The notes under the pieces are model-generated. The model was not told the origin of the DNA. It saw only the letters and a list, made by a program, of their open reading frames with translations, and did not search any database. DNA of 64,000 nucleotides from an uncultured Flavonifractor sp. (lineage in GTDB: Bacteria > Bacillota > Clostridia > Oscillospirales > Oscillospiraceae): assembly GCF_944385615.1 (NCBI RefSeq), contig NZ_CALWXV010000002.1, positions 57,285-121,284 on the forward strand, in the 5' to 3' direction. The translations under genes and the position numbers were made by a program. Below are positions 17,548 to 26,195 of the stretch, in pieces; the first letter of the stretch is position 1; each line of letters starts with the position of its first letter.

Positions 17548-18344
17548 CCCTTGTTCTCCCTCTCTATGCAGGTCTGAGCCGCCCGGCGCACCAGGACGGC
17601 GGCCAGCTTCTTTCGGTAGTCCGCCCCAGCCCGCAAATCGGTGCCAAAGGTCAGCTCCGCTCCAGCGGCAACCCCGGCGGCCTCCGGGCCGCGGCCATCA
17701 TTCAGGCAGCGGGCGGCCTCCTCCGCTTGTACCGCCCGGCCCGGCCGGGCTCCCACGGAGACCTTCCACCGACCGTCCAAACAGCTTACCGCTACCGCCA
17801 GAGTAGGAAAGTCGGTGGCAGAGCGGCGGACGCTTTGGTAGGCGGCACGGCGGCCGTCGTCCTTGATGCGTACTTTGAGCAGAATGTCGTCAAAAGCGAT
17901 GGGGGAGGCCATAAATTCCGCCAGCGGCACCTCGCCTCCGCGGTAGAGCACAACAGAGGCGTCCAGAGCCAGCAGAGCGCAGGTCAGATCGGAAAAGCCG
18001 AACCGGGAAAACACGGAACCGCCTACCGTGGCGCAGTTGCGGAAGGGAACCCCTACAATATGAGACACACTTTCCCCCAAAAGGCCGTCAAACCGGGCGG
18101 TGACGGCGGGGTGAGTTTCCAGCTGCCGGAGGGTGATGCAGGCCCCCAGTTCCAGGAAGCCATCCTTTACCTCAATCTGGTCCAGGCCAAGCCGGGTCAG
18201 GTCAATAGCCCAGCGGATGCGGCGGCGGCCCAGCTTGAGCCAACAGCAGCCCCCCAATACCGCGTTGTTCCGGCAATCCCGGTGGAGCAGCTCGTCGGCC
18301 TCTTCCAAAGACTCCGGGAATACATAGCTTTTGATGGTATACAA
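17544..18344 (-). CDS. Molybdenum hydroxylase, FAD-binding subunit
   Basis: The 266-residue FAD subunit of the CO-dehydrogenase/xanthine-dehydrogenase medium-chain type. The N-terminal half holds a FAD-binding region with NAVLGGCCWLKLG and the flavin motif in FRNCATVGGSVFSRFGFSDLT; the C-terminal domain begins after about residue 170. Note the CC pair in the first motif, where many homologues have a Gly-Thr type loop. The start is TTG 18344 behind GGGGGAGG. It is the first gene of the three-gene operon. Confidence 0.9.
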   Translation of the reverse strand: MYTIKSYVFPESLEEADELLHRDCRNNAVLGGCCWLKLGRRRIRWAIDLTRLGLDQIEVKDGFLELGACITLRQLETHPAVTARFDGLLGESVSHIVGVPFRNCATVGGSVFSRFGFSDLTCALLALDASVVLYRGGEVPLAEFMASPIAFDDILLKVRIKDDGRRAAYQSVRRSATDFPTLAVAVSCLDGRWKVSVGARPGRAVQAEEAARCLNDGRGPEAAGVAAGAELTFGTDLRAGADYRKKLAAVLVRRAAQTCIERENKG

Positions 18345-18398
18345 ATTTCTCGTACCTCCCCCACAATGTGCGGGTATTTTTCTTTTTTCGCGTGGAAT

Positions 18399-18427
18399 AT
18401 TATATCTGCTTTGGAGCAGAAAGTACA
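18399..18427 (-). promoter_or_regulatory. Candidate promoter of the molybdenum hydroxylase operon with inverted repeat in the spacer
   Basis: TATAAT at 18404-18399 on the minus strand with a weak -35 TGTACT at 18427-18422. The spacer is filled by an inverted repeat, TCTGCT and AGCAGA around four bases (18405-18420), a possible operator. Confidence 0.45.
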
Positions 18428-18454
18428 GGGCAGAAAGAAAAGATTTCTGAGAAA

Positions 18455-18494
18455 GTGAAAATTAGCCCTGGGCATCCAAGGGATGCCCAGGGCT
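18455..18494 (-). terminator. Terminator of the M14 carboxypeptidase gene
   Basis: Perfect 14-pair hairpin, AGCCCTGGGCATCC (18464-18477) with GGATGCCCAGGGCT (18481-18494) and loop AAG, followed on the minus strand by AATTTTCAC. Confidence 0.88.
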
Positions 18495-18515
18495 GAGAGA
18501 GTGTGCGGGGAACGG

Positions 18516-21500
18516 TTATTTGTCCAGGAAACGCTGGAGAATGACGGCAGCCTCGGCCCGGCTGGCCTGACCGGTGGGGTCCAGCAAATTACCAGTTTTA
18601 CCGGTAATCAGGCTCTGATTTACAGCCCACCCAAGACCCTCCGCCGCCCAGGCAGAGGTGGAGGCACCGTCGGTAAAGCCGGTAAGCGCGTTAGGAGCGG
18701 ATACCACTGCTATACCGGCATACGGAGCATAGCGATACAGAATGGTGGCGAACTGCTCCCGGGTGATGCTGTCGTTGGGGCCGAATAGGCCGTTGCCATA
18801 GCCGCCCACGATGTTATTGGCAGAGGCCCAGGCCACCCCGTCGGAGTACCACTGACCGGCGGCTACATCGGTGAAAGAGGCGCCGGTACCAGGAGTCTCA
18901 CCGCTAAGACGGTAGAGGATGGTCACCAGCATCCCACGAGAGAGGGGCATGGTGGGGGAGAAGTTGCTGCCGCCGGTACCCGACATCAGGCCCTGGCCGC
19001 TGACATAGGCCACACCTTCCGCCGCCCAGTGGTTGGCGGGCACATCGGCAAAGCTAACGCCAGGCTGGGGTTCTGGCTCGGTGGAGGGCTGGCTGCCCAG
19101 CAAGGCCTCCGCGGTGAGGACCTGGTCAGAGAGCATTTTGGCATAAATGGTGTTGGTTACATAGCGGTAGTCGTCCTGCTGATGGGCCCGATTGTTGACC
19201 GAGTTGGCAAAGATGGTCAGGTCCATGCTGCCTCTTTGGAGAGAGATGGCCTCTACATAGCCGTCGATGGGAGTGCCGTCCTCATTGAGACAGCAGCCGG
19301 CGATGAAGCTATCCTTGGCAGCTGCCTGGATAAGCACCTGGGCGCCCTCAGGCACCTGGGTGATGACGCCACAGCTATAGGTGTAGAGCATGTTATCTCC
19401 ATCGGCCACATAGCTGGCGGTGACCAGGCTGTCGGTGGGATAGGTAACGGTATGGAGCGCCTCCATGCCCAGAGTGTTATACTGGAGGTCAGGGACCAGG
19501 TTGTTGGAGATATAATCCAATGGACTGGAGCCGGTGGCGATGTAGGGAGTACCCGCCTTGACAGCGGACACAGCGGCGGCGCCTTTTTCTCCCTGATCCA
19601 GGGCAACGTTGCCCAGAATAATATCAGCCTTGGCCGGGTCGTCGGTGATGGTGAAGCCCAGCTGATCGGCGAAGGCCACCACGTCATAGTTGGAGGTGCC
19701 GTTGCTGTACACATTGCGGTAGTTGATATAGCCATATCCCTGGCTGAACCACTTGGAGAAGTATCCTTCGGTCACAGTGTTACCGGAGAAGGGGGCATAC
19801 CGGCCTGCCAGGAATACGGTTGGCTTGGAGATGGCTCTGGCCTCTGGCATCTCGGTGACCCGGGTAGCGGAGAGGACATACTGCTGAGAAATGGCGGCGT
19901 AATCCGCATAGGACAACACGAAGTCACTCTTGTAGGTCCCGGAGGTGACCATGCCCACCGTCTTGCCGCTGTTAAGCAGGGTGTTTACTGCACGGACAGC
20001 CTCGTTGCCGCTGTTGGACAGAACCACAAGATCGCCGGAGGTACCGGTGAGCTGAGAGGTACCGGTGACGGTGGTAATGGCGGTCAGCTTACCGGCAAAA
20101 GCGCCGGGGGAGGCGATAGCCAGACAGTCAAAGCCACGCATGGCAGGGAAGTTGGATACTGACTCAGAGTACAGATCGGGGAATCCAGAGGCAGAGGCGT
20201 CAGCGCCCTCCCACAGTACGGCGTTGGCGTAATTGCGCTTGGCCTGGTGCATATCCACCACCAGGGAGCCCGCCTTGTAGGTGGTACCGTTGACATAGAC
20301 GTCTTCCGTCAGTTTGGAAAGCTGCACTCCATTGCGCAGCAGGAACCGGCCCATCTCATAGGCGTCGGCCAGGTCCCGCTGGGAGGCGGAGTCTACGGGG
20401 ATGACGTAGTATTCAGGGAAGTAATTGTTGTTCTGCGCGTAGGGCACCCGCCAGGTATCGCTGTCCAGCTTGTTGTTGTTTACATCCACATACCACTTCT
20501 CCATATCCGCCCGGTGGTCCTCATTCTCAATACCACGGCGGAAGAATTCCAGCTGGTTATAGTAGATGTTGTCCTTGTTGTCCATGATATAGTCGATAAG
20601 TCCATACATACCATACTCAAACAGGTCGGTAGACGCCTGATTGTTGTAGGGGGTCTCAATCGTGTAGCCCAGAGCCCCACAGTTGAGCATGGCATAACTG
20701 GGACCGTAGTTGGTACACAGGTCGTCCCAGGCAGACCAGTGCATGGTAGAGGGATCGTAGTCATCCCGCAAGGGCGTATAGTAGGACCAGAAGAGAGAGT
20801 TGGGGTGCTCCTCCTTGGTGGCCGACATGGTGCCCAGAGCGGCGGTACCGAAGGCCTCTGCCCCCAGGGCAAAGTTTTTGACCAACAGGTCGTACTCCAG
20901 ATTGGGCTCATGGGGTGGCGTACATGGTTCCACCAGGAACTCATCCATATAACCGTGGAGCTCTACAAAGGCTACCGGGTTCCAGTCGTTGATGACCTGG
21001 ACCAAATTGGTGGTCTCGCTTTGGGTCTGGTTGGAGGCGTCCCGGTTCAGATCGAAACCGTTATCGTTGCGCCGGGCGTTGTAGGTGCGCCCGTCAGGGT
21101 TCTCATTGGGGCAAATGACGAAGATGATATCGTCCAGAATATCGTCTACCTTCAGGGTGATATCCCCGCTGATGGTGTACAGCTCACTGGCATCATTGAC
21201 GCCGGTATTGTTCTGGATCTTGCCGCTGGCATCAGTGGTAAACTTCTGAGAGCCCAGACCAGAGATGCCCAGGTCTACTACATCAGGGGCAAACAGCTTG
21301 GAGATATCCACGCTACTGTCCAGGAAACCGGTGAGGGTGTTATAGGTGATGGTTTCCTGAGTAGCTAGGGCCCGCAGCAGGTTGAGCTGGGCATCCACAC
21401 CAGGGTCCTCGTCAGGGTGTACGTTGTTGAGGAACAGCGGCACCCGATACTCGCCCAACGTGCCGTTATTCAACTTGAGCATCAGGGAGGCTGGATCGGT

Positions 21501-22238
21501 CTCCGCAATGGCGTTCATCTGCTGGAATGCGTCTACCGAGGCTTTGCTGTCGGACAGGGTGACATAATACTGATCCCGGCCTCCCTCACTCTTGCCGAAG
21601 GTAGTGACGGTGAGATAGCGGCCGGGGAGAGCGTCGGCGATAATGTCCTGGATCTTCTCATCTATGTCGTCATAGCGGGTGTAGCTGTCGTATGCGCTTA
21701 CCGTCATGACGGCGGAGGCCAGGGTGGTCTCCCCATTGCGGACTGAGAAGGTATAGTTCCCAATGAAGCTGGGCCACGCATTGCGTCCACTGGTAGAATC
21801 GCCGTTGATGCCCAGGAAGGACGTGGCGGTGAAGGGCAAGGTGACAGTGACCTTACCGCCCTCCTGGCGGGCAGTCACCTCACCCAAGGTAAACAGGGCA
21901 GTTCCGCCTTCGCCCCCATTCCATACCTGCCACAGGTCCAGCCGGTCGCCGGTATAATAATAAGGATACAGGGCGGTATTCTGAAATGCCTTGTCTCGGG
22001 TCAGATACCACTTCAGCCCTTTGGCCCAGGAGGTGGGATCAGCCCCGTTGAGCTGGGAAGCGTCCACCGTCAGGGTGGCGGCAAAAGCCTGATCCTTGTC
22101 TGCCAGGGCCAGCGTGGTGTCCGAAAGGGTAAGGGTAGCCGGTTCGGCGGCAGAGGAGAGGGCGCTCATGGAGAGCAGCATACTCAGTGCCAAAAGCAGG
22201 GAGAGAACACGGGCAAGGGATTTGCTCCTTACGTTCAT
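18516..22238 (-). CDS. Secreted M14 zinc carboxypeptidase with three S-layer homology domains
   Basis: A 1240-residue exported protein. The signal peptide is residues 1-30, with hydrophobic core LARVLSLLLALSMLL and a likely cut after SSA or AEP. A beta-rich region (30-185) precedes an M14 metallocarboxypeptidase domain at about 190-560: zinc ligands His274 and Glu277 (HPDE) and His428 (ELHGY), substrate residues Asn398-Arg399 (LNRD) and the catalytic Glu528 (TIETPY). A long middle region (560-1045) has no family I recognise. A Pro/Glu linker and three SLH domains (about 1062-1235) anchor it to secondary wall polymers. ATG 22238 has AAGGAGG upstream; 47 open codons before it lack a signal peptide context. 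Probably monocistronic. Confidence 0.9.
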   Translation of the reverse strand: MNVRSKSLARVLSLLLALSMLLSMSALSSAAEPATLTLSDTTLALADKDQAFAATLTVDASQLNGADPTSWAKGLKWYLTRDKAFQNTALYPYYYTGDRLDLWQVWNGGEGGTALFTLGEVTARQEGGKVTVTLPFTATSFLGINGDSTSGRNAWPSFIGNYTFSVRNGETTLASAVMTVSAYDSYTRYDDIDEKIQDIIADALPGRYLTVTTFGKSEGGRDQYYVTLSDSKASVDAFQQMNAIAETDPASLMLKLNNGTLGEYRVPLFLNNVHPDEDPGVDAQLNLLRALATQETITYNTLTGFLDSSVDISKLFAPDVVDLGISGLGSQKFTTDASGKIQNNTGVNDASELYTISGDITLKVDDILDDIIFVICPNENPDGRTYNARRNDNGFDLNRDASNQTQSETTNLVQVINDWNPVAFVELHGYMDEFLVEPCTPPHEPNLEYDLLVKNFALGAEAFGTAALGTMSATKEEHPNSLFWSYYTPLRDDYDPSTMHWSAWDDLCTNYGPSYAMLNCGALGYTIETPYNNQASTDLFEYGMYGLIDYIMDNKDNIYYNQLEFFRRGIENEDHRADMEKWYVDVNNNKLDSDTWRVPYAQNNNYFPEYYVIPVDSASQRDLADAYEMGRFLLRNGVQLSKLTEDVYVNGTTYKAGSLVVDMHQAKRNYANAVLWEGADASASGFPDLYSESVSNFPAMRGFDCLAIASPGAFAGKLTAITTVTGTSQLTGTSGDLVVLSNSGNEAVRAVNTLLNSGKTVGMVTSGTYKSDFVLSYADYAAISQQYVLSATRVTEMPEARAISKPTVFLAGRYAPFSGNTVTEGYFSKWFSQGYGYINYRNVYSNGTSNYDVVAFADQLGFTITDDPAKADIILGNVALDQGEKGAAAVSAVKAGTPYIATGSSPLDYISNNLVPDLQYNTLGMEALHTVTYPTDSLVTASYVADGDNMLYTYSCGVITQVPEGAQVLIQAAAKDSFIAGCCLNEDGTPIDGYVEAISLQRGSMDLTIFANSVNNRAHQQDDYRYVTNTIYAKMLSDQVLTAEALLGSQPSTEPEPQPGVSFADVPANHWAAEGVAYVSGQGLMSGTGGSNFSPTMPLSRGMLVTILYRLSGETPGTGASFTDVAAGQWYSDGVAWASANNIVGGYGNGLFGPNDSITREQFATILYRYAPYAGIAVVSAPNALTGFTDGASTSAWAAEGLGWAVNQSLITGKTGNLLDPTGQASRAEAAVILQRFLDK

Positions 22239-22351
22239 AGTCGATGCCTCCTTCAATGTTGTTGATGGGCAAGGTCCTGCTGGGGCGGGGTACTTTGCAA
22301 ACACACTACTGCTGCATGGGCGCCTCCTCCTCATTCGTTCAATTGTCAAAC

Positions 22352-22403
22352 GGGGAGACTTCTCCCCAAAAATTATCATATCTTATCCCAAAACTTCCGT
22401 CAA
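22352..22403 (-). promoter_or_regulatory. Promoter and 5' terminal hairpin of the M14 carboxypeptidase gene
   Basis: On the minus strand TTGACG (22403-22398), a 17-base spacer and TATGAT (22380-22375). The start should fall near 22368, exactly at a GGGGAGA/TCTCCCC hairpin (22352-22367), leaving a leader of about 130 bases. The hairpin may protect the long mRNA. Confidence 0.5.
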
Positions 22404-22466
22404 GATATCTATTCGGATTTTTTAAAGTCTTCATTTTATTGGGTAGATTGTACAAAACGATGGTGG

Positions 22467-23090
22467 TCAGCGACTGTCACCGCTGGCCAGATAGGCCTCC
22501 AGTCCGGCCCGGTCCAACAGACGCAGGCTCTTGTAGCCGGTTTTAATCCAACCTTTCTTATCAAACTCTCCCAAGACCCGGCTTACTGTCACCCGGCTTA
22601 CCCCTACCGAGGCGCCAATTTCTTCATGGGTGCAGTGTACTGTATCCTCTGGCCGGGGTAAAAGAGAGAGCAGGTGGCGGGCGATCCGCTTGTCAGCCTG
22701 GAGAAATTCGCTGTCCACATGGCCGGACAGCATCCGCACCCGGCGGGCCAGATCCTCCAGCATGGCGATAGCCAGATCGGGATGGGTAGAAAAGACCTGT
22801 TCCAGTCGCTGCCGGTTTACCGCCACCAGCTGACATTTGGTTACTGCCATGGCGGAAGACACCCGGGGTTGGCCATCGAAAAAGGCGGCCTCTCCCATCA
22901 GCTCTCCAGCGTGGGGGAGGGTGAGGATACGCTCTTCACCTTCTGGAGAGCTGATAAAGCACTTGGCGGTGCCCGATACAATATAATAAAAGCATTCTGC
23001 ACGGGTGTCCTGAAGATAGATCAGCTCTCCGGGCTCTTTGTGCTGGATGGGCTGGCCATCGGCCAGAGGGGTCCAAATATTGCGCAGCAT
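22467..23090 (-). CDS. Crp/Fnr-family transcription regulator
   Basis: A 207-residue regulator with an N-terminal cyclic-nucleotide-binding-type beta roll (about 10-120, including FYYIVSGTAKCFISSPEGEERIL and GELMGEAAFFDG) and a C-terminal winged helix-turn-helix (HEEIGASVGVSRVTVSRVLGEFDKKGWI). There is no N-terminal cysteine cluster like that of Fnr, so an oxygen-sensing iron-sulfur site is unlikely; Cys24, Cys33, Cys76 and Cys147 are scattered. Start is ATG 23090 after GGAGGTAACCGCC. It is divergent from leuCDB with promoters that overlap, so it may regulate that operon or itself. The effector is unknown. Confidence 0.88.
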   Translation of the reverse strand: MLRNIWTPLADGQPIQHKEPGELIYLQDTRAECFYYIVSGTAKCFISSPEGEERILTLPHAGELMGEAAFFDGQPRVSSAMAVTKCQLVAVNRQRLEQVFSTHPDLAIAMLEDLARRVRMLSGHVDSEFLQADKRIARHLLSLLPRPEDTVHCTHEEIGASVGVSRVTVSRVLGEFDKKGWIKTGYKSLRLLDRAGLEAYLASGDSR

Positions 23091-23155
23091 GGCGGTTACC
23101 TCCTTAATAAATAAAAAGCAGAGCGTAGAGGCGTATGTATCCGCCATCTGGTAAG

Positions 23156-23185
23156 ATTGTAGCATGGTTTACATTCTTGCGGCAA
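23156..23185 (-). promoter_or_regulatory. Promoter of the Crp/Fnr-family gene
   Basis: Minus strand TTGCCG (23185-23180), 18-base spacer, TACAAT (23161-23156). A short palindrome CTTGC-G-GCAAG (23176-23186) overlaps the -35. Confidence 0.5.
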
Positions 23186-23196
23186 GGGGGTATGTT
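23168..23196 (+). promoter_or_regulatory. Candidate promoter of leuCDB
   Basis: TTTACA at 23168-23173 and TATGTT at 23191-23196 with a 17-base spacer. It physically overlaps the divergent promoter of the Crp/Fnr-family gene. Confidence 0.5.
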
Positions 23197-23232
23197 ATCT
23201 TAATACCAATCAGAAAAAGGAGGCGCCCAAGT

Positions 23233-24492
23233 ATGGGAATGACCATGACCCAAAAGATCCTGGCCCGTCACGCCGGACTGGACCAGGTGGTACCCGGCCA
23301 GCTGGTGGAGGCCAAGCTGGACCTGGTGCTGGGCAACGACATCACCGCTCCGGTAGCCATCACCGAGTTCCGCAAGGCGGGACTGACGCAGGTATTTGAC
23401 AAGGATAAGATCGCCCTGGTGCTGGATCACTCCACCCCCTGTAAGGACATCAAGTCCGCACAGTTATGTGCCCAGGCCCGGGAATTTGCCAAGGAATTCA
23501 ATATCACCCACTTCTATGATGTGGGATGTATGGGTGTGGAACACGCCCTGCTGCCCGAAAAAGGCCTGACCGCCCCCGGCGAGTGCATGATCGGCGCTGA
23601 CTCTCACACCTGTACTTATGGTGCAGTGGGTATGTTCTCCACTGGTGTGGGCTCCACCGACATGGCCGCCGGCATGGCTACCGGCCTTGCCTGGTTCAAG
23701 GTGCCTGCCGCCATCAAGGTCACCCTGAAGGGCAAACTTCAGCCTTATGTGTCTGGCAAGGATGTGATTCTCCACCTCATCGGTACCATCGGAGTAGATG
23801 GGGCGCTGTACAAATCCCTGGAGTTTGCCGGGGAGGGGGTAGGGGAGCTGTCTATGGACGACCGCTTCACTATCGCCAACATGGCCATCGAGGCCGGGGC
23901 CAAGAACGGTATCTTCCCGGTGGATGACAAGACCCGGGCCTATCTGGCTGGCCGGGTGACCCGTCCCTGGGAGGCGGTGGAGGCTGACCCCGATGCAGTG
24001 TACGAGCAGGAGATCGTCATTGACCTGAATACCCTCCAGCCCACGGTGGCCCTGCCCCATCTGCCCTCCAATACCCGCACCATTGATCAGGTGGAGGGCA
24101 CCCCCATCCAGCAGGTGGTCATCGGCTCCTGCACCAACGGCCGCCTGGACGATTTGCGGCAGGCCGCAGCGGTGCTCAAGGGCCGCAAGGTGGCCGACGG
24201 TGTGCGGTGCATCGTCATCCCCGCTACCCAGCAGATCACCCTGGATGCCATGGCCGAGGGCCTGATCCAGATCTTTATTGAGGCGGGCTGCGCCGTGTCC
24301 ACCCCCACCTGCGGCCCCTGTCTGGGCGGTCACATGGGCGTTTTGTCCGACCATGAGCGAGCCATCTCCACCACCAACCGCAATTTTGTGGGCCGCATGG
24401 GTCCCGTGTCCTCTGAGATCATTCTGGCCAATCCGTCGGTGGCCGCCGCCTCTGCTGTGGCGGGCTGCGTGGCTGACCCGCGCAAGCTGTAA
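23233..24492 (+). CDS. leuC: 3-Isopropylmalate dehydratase large subunit (LeuC)
   Basis: Iron-sulfur hydro-lyase subunit that isomerises 2- to 3-isopropylmalate in leucine synthesis. At 419 residues it is the bacterial/archaeal LeuC2-like class. [4Fe-4S] ligands are in GSCTNGR and in CGPCLGGH. Other aconitase-family signatures include [12 protein letters not shown]. Start ATG 23233 follows AAAGGAGG with a good spacing; ATG at 23239 is a minor alternative. Homoaconitase or citramalate isomerase activity cannot be told apart by motif, but the leuD and leuB neighbours settle the assignment. Confidence 0.95.
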   Translation: MGMTMTQKILARHAGLDQVVPGQLVEAKLDLVLGNDITAPVAITEFRKAGLTQVFDKDKIALVLDHSTPCKDIKSAQLCAQAREFAKEFNITHFYDVGCMGVEHALLPEKGLTAPGECMIGADSHTCTYGAVGMFSTGVGSTDMAAGMATGLAWFKVPAAIKVTLKGKLQPYVSGKDVILHLIGTIGVDGALYKSLEFAGEGVGELSMDDRFTIANMAIEAGAKNGIFPVDDKTRAYLAGRVTRPWEAVEADPDAVYEQEIVIDLNTLQPTVALPHLPSNTRTIDQVEGTPIQQVVIGSCTNGRLDDLRQAAAVLKGRKVADGVRCIVIPATQQITLDAMAEGLIQIFIEAGCAVSTPTCGPCLGGHMGVLSDHERAISTTNRNFVGRMGPVSSEIILANPSVAAASAVAGCVADPRKL

Positions 24493-24507
24493 GGGAGGTT
24501 TATTGCC

Positions 24508-24993
24508 ATGAAAGTATATAAGTTCGGCGACAATGTGGATACCGACGTCATCATTCCCGCCCGGTATCTCAACGCCCCCGATGAAAAATCCTTGGCCTCC
24601 CACTGTATGGAGGACATCGACGCCAGCTTTGCCTCCTCTGTGGAGGCAGGGGACATCATCGTGGCGGGCTCCAACTTCGGCTGCGGCTCCTCCCGGGAGC
24701 ATGCCCCTCTGTCCATCAAGGCCTGCGGAGTGAAGTGCGTCATTGCCCCCTCTTTTGCCCGTATCTTTTACCGCAACGCCATCAACATCGGCCTACCCAT
24801 TATGGAGAGCCCCGAGGCGGCCGCCGAGATCCAGGCGGGGGACACGGTGAGTGTGGACTTTGCCACCGGCACCATCACCGACGAGACTCAGGGTAAGACC
24901 TGGCAGGCTGCTCCGTTCCCGGCCTTTGTCAACGGCATCATTGAAGCTGGTGGCCTGCTCAATTCTCTAAAGGCGAGAGGTGTGGCGAAATGA
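24508..24993 (+). CDS. leuD: 3-Isopropylmalate dehydratase small subunit (LeuD)
   Basis: The 161-residue swivel-domain partner of LeuC. It shows [16 protein letters not shown] at the N-terminus and the substrate loop [14 protein letters not shown] typical of LeuD/aconitase domain 4. It starts 15 bases after leuC behind AAGGGAGG and overlaps leuB by four bases (ATGA), so the three genes are co-translated. Confidence 0.96.
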   Translation: MKVYKFGDNVDTDVIIPARYLNAPDEKSLASHCMEDIDASFASSVEAGDIIVAGSNFGCGSSREHAPLSIKACGVKCVIAPSFARIFYRNAINIGLPIMESPEAAAEIQAGDTVSVDFATGTITDETQGKTWQAAPFPAFVNGIIEAGGLLNSLKARGVAK

Positions 24994-26066
24994 ATTATAA
25001 AATCGCATTGATCCGGGGCGATGGTATCGGCCCCGAGGTGGTCAATGAGGCTGTGAAAGTGCTGGAGGCCGTGGGCAAAAAATTTGGGCATACCTTTACC
25101 TATGAAGATGTTCTGTTGGGCGGCTGCGCCACCGACGCGGTGGGGAAGAGCTACCCCGACGGCACTGCGGAGAAGTGCAAGGCCTGCGACGCTGTGCTGC
25201 TGGGCGCTGTAGGCGGCCCCAAATGGGGAAGCGACAAGCCCGCTGAGCAGCGGCCTGAGACCGCCCTGCTGGCCATCCGCAAGGATTTAGGCCTGTACGC
25301 CAACCTGCGCCCCGCCGCTCTGCGGCCCGCCATGGCCGACGCCTGCCCCCTGAAGAAGGAGACGGCGGAAAAGGGCATTGATCTGATGATGGTACGGGAG
25401 CTCACCGGCGGCATCTATTTTGGTCAGCGGGAGAAGTACGACACCCCCGACCGGGGCATGGAGTGCGCCGACCGGATGGCCTACTCCGAGAAGGAGATCG
25501 AGCGCATCGGCCGCCGTGCCTTCGAGTTGGCCCGGCTCCGCCGGAAAAAGGTGTCCTCCGTGGACAAAGCCAATGTGCTGGAGACCTCCCGTCTGTGGCG
25601 GTCCGTCATGCACCGGCTGGCGGAGGAATATTCTGACGTGGAGTACGAGGACGTGCTGGTGGATAACTGCGCCATGCAGCTGGTGCGGGACCCCGGCCAG
25701 TTTGACGTGGTGGTTACGGAAAATATGTTCGGTGATATCCTCTCCGACGAGGCCAGCATGGTTACCGGCTCCATTGGTCTGCTGCCCTCCGCCTCCATCG
25801 GAGACACTGCTCCCGGCCTGTATGAGCCCATTCACGGCTCCGCTCCCGATATCGCCGGTCAGGACAAAGCCAACCCCATCGCCACCATCCTGTCGGTGGC
25901 CATGATGTTCCGCTACTCCTTCCATCTGGCCGCCGAGGCCGACGCAGTAGAGGCAGCGGTGGACGCGGTACTGGCAGAGGGCTGGCGTACCGCCGATATC
26001 GCAGAGCCCGGCGTCACCCCCATCGGCACAAAACAGATGGGGGAGCTGATTTGCTCCAAGATCTGA
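24990..26066 (+). CDS. leuB: 3-Isopropylmalate dehydrogenase (LeuB)
   Basis: NAD-dependent oxidative decarboxylase forming 2-ketoisocaproate. The 358-residue protein has GDGIGPEVV, the substrate-binding arginines in LRKD-like [14 protein letters not shown] and [12 protein letters not shown], the NAD/metal motif [19 protein letters not shown] and GSAPDIAGQ. Overlaps leuD by four bases. No leuA is in the window; isopropylmalate synthase must be encoded elsewhere. Confidence 0.97.
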   Translation: MNYKIALIRGDGIGPEVVNEAVKVLEAVGKKFGHTFTYEDVLLGGCATDAVGKSYPDGTAEKCKACDAVLLGAVGGPKWGSDKPAEQRPETALLAIRKDLGLYANLRPAALRPAMADACPLKKETAEKGIDLMMVRELTGGIYFGQREKYDTPDRGMECADRMAYSEKEIERIGRRAFELARLRRKKVSSVDKANVLETSRLWRSVMHRLAEEYSDVEYEDVLVDNCAMQLVRDPGQFDVVVTENMFGDILSDEASMVTGSIGLLPSASIGDTAPGLYEPIHGSAPDIAGQDKANPIATILSVAMMFRYSFHLAAEADAVEAAVDAVLAEGWRTADIAEPGVTPIGTKQMGELICSKI

Positions 26067-26074
26067 GCTTCAAG

Positions 26075-26123
26075 CGTGGAGCTACGGTATTCGGTATTCC
26101 CGGAGGCCGTAGCTCCACGTCTT
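26075..26123 (+). terminator. Probable terminator of leuCDB
   Basis: Perfect 13-pair stem, CGTGGAGCTACGG (26075-26087) with CCGTAGCTCCACG (26107-26119), and a 19-base loop. The following TCTTCTGT is a weak U tract, so efficiency is uncertain. Confidence 0.6.
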
Positions 26124-26139
26124 CTGTATCACTCTTTCC

Positions 26140-26168
26140 TTGACGCTTTGGGACAGAACTGCTAAAAT
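26140..26168 (+). promoter_or_regulatory. Promoter of coaX
   Basis: TTGACG at 26140-26145 and TAAAAT at 26163-26168 with a 17-base spacer, about 28 bases before the coaX start. Confidence 0.65.
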
Positions 26169-26195
26169 GTCTGGAGAAAAAGTGGAGGGGTGTCC

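Noticed and set aside
23464-24702. 412-codon minus-strand frame across leuC and leuD.
   Set aside because: Shadow of leuC/leuD with low-complexity Gly/His composition.
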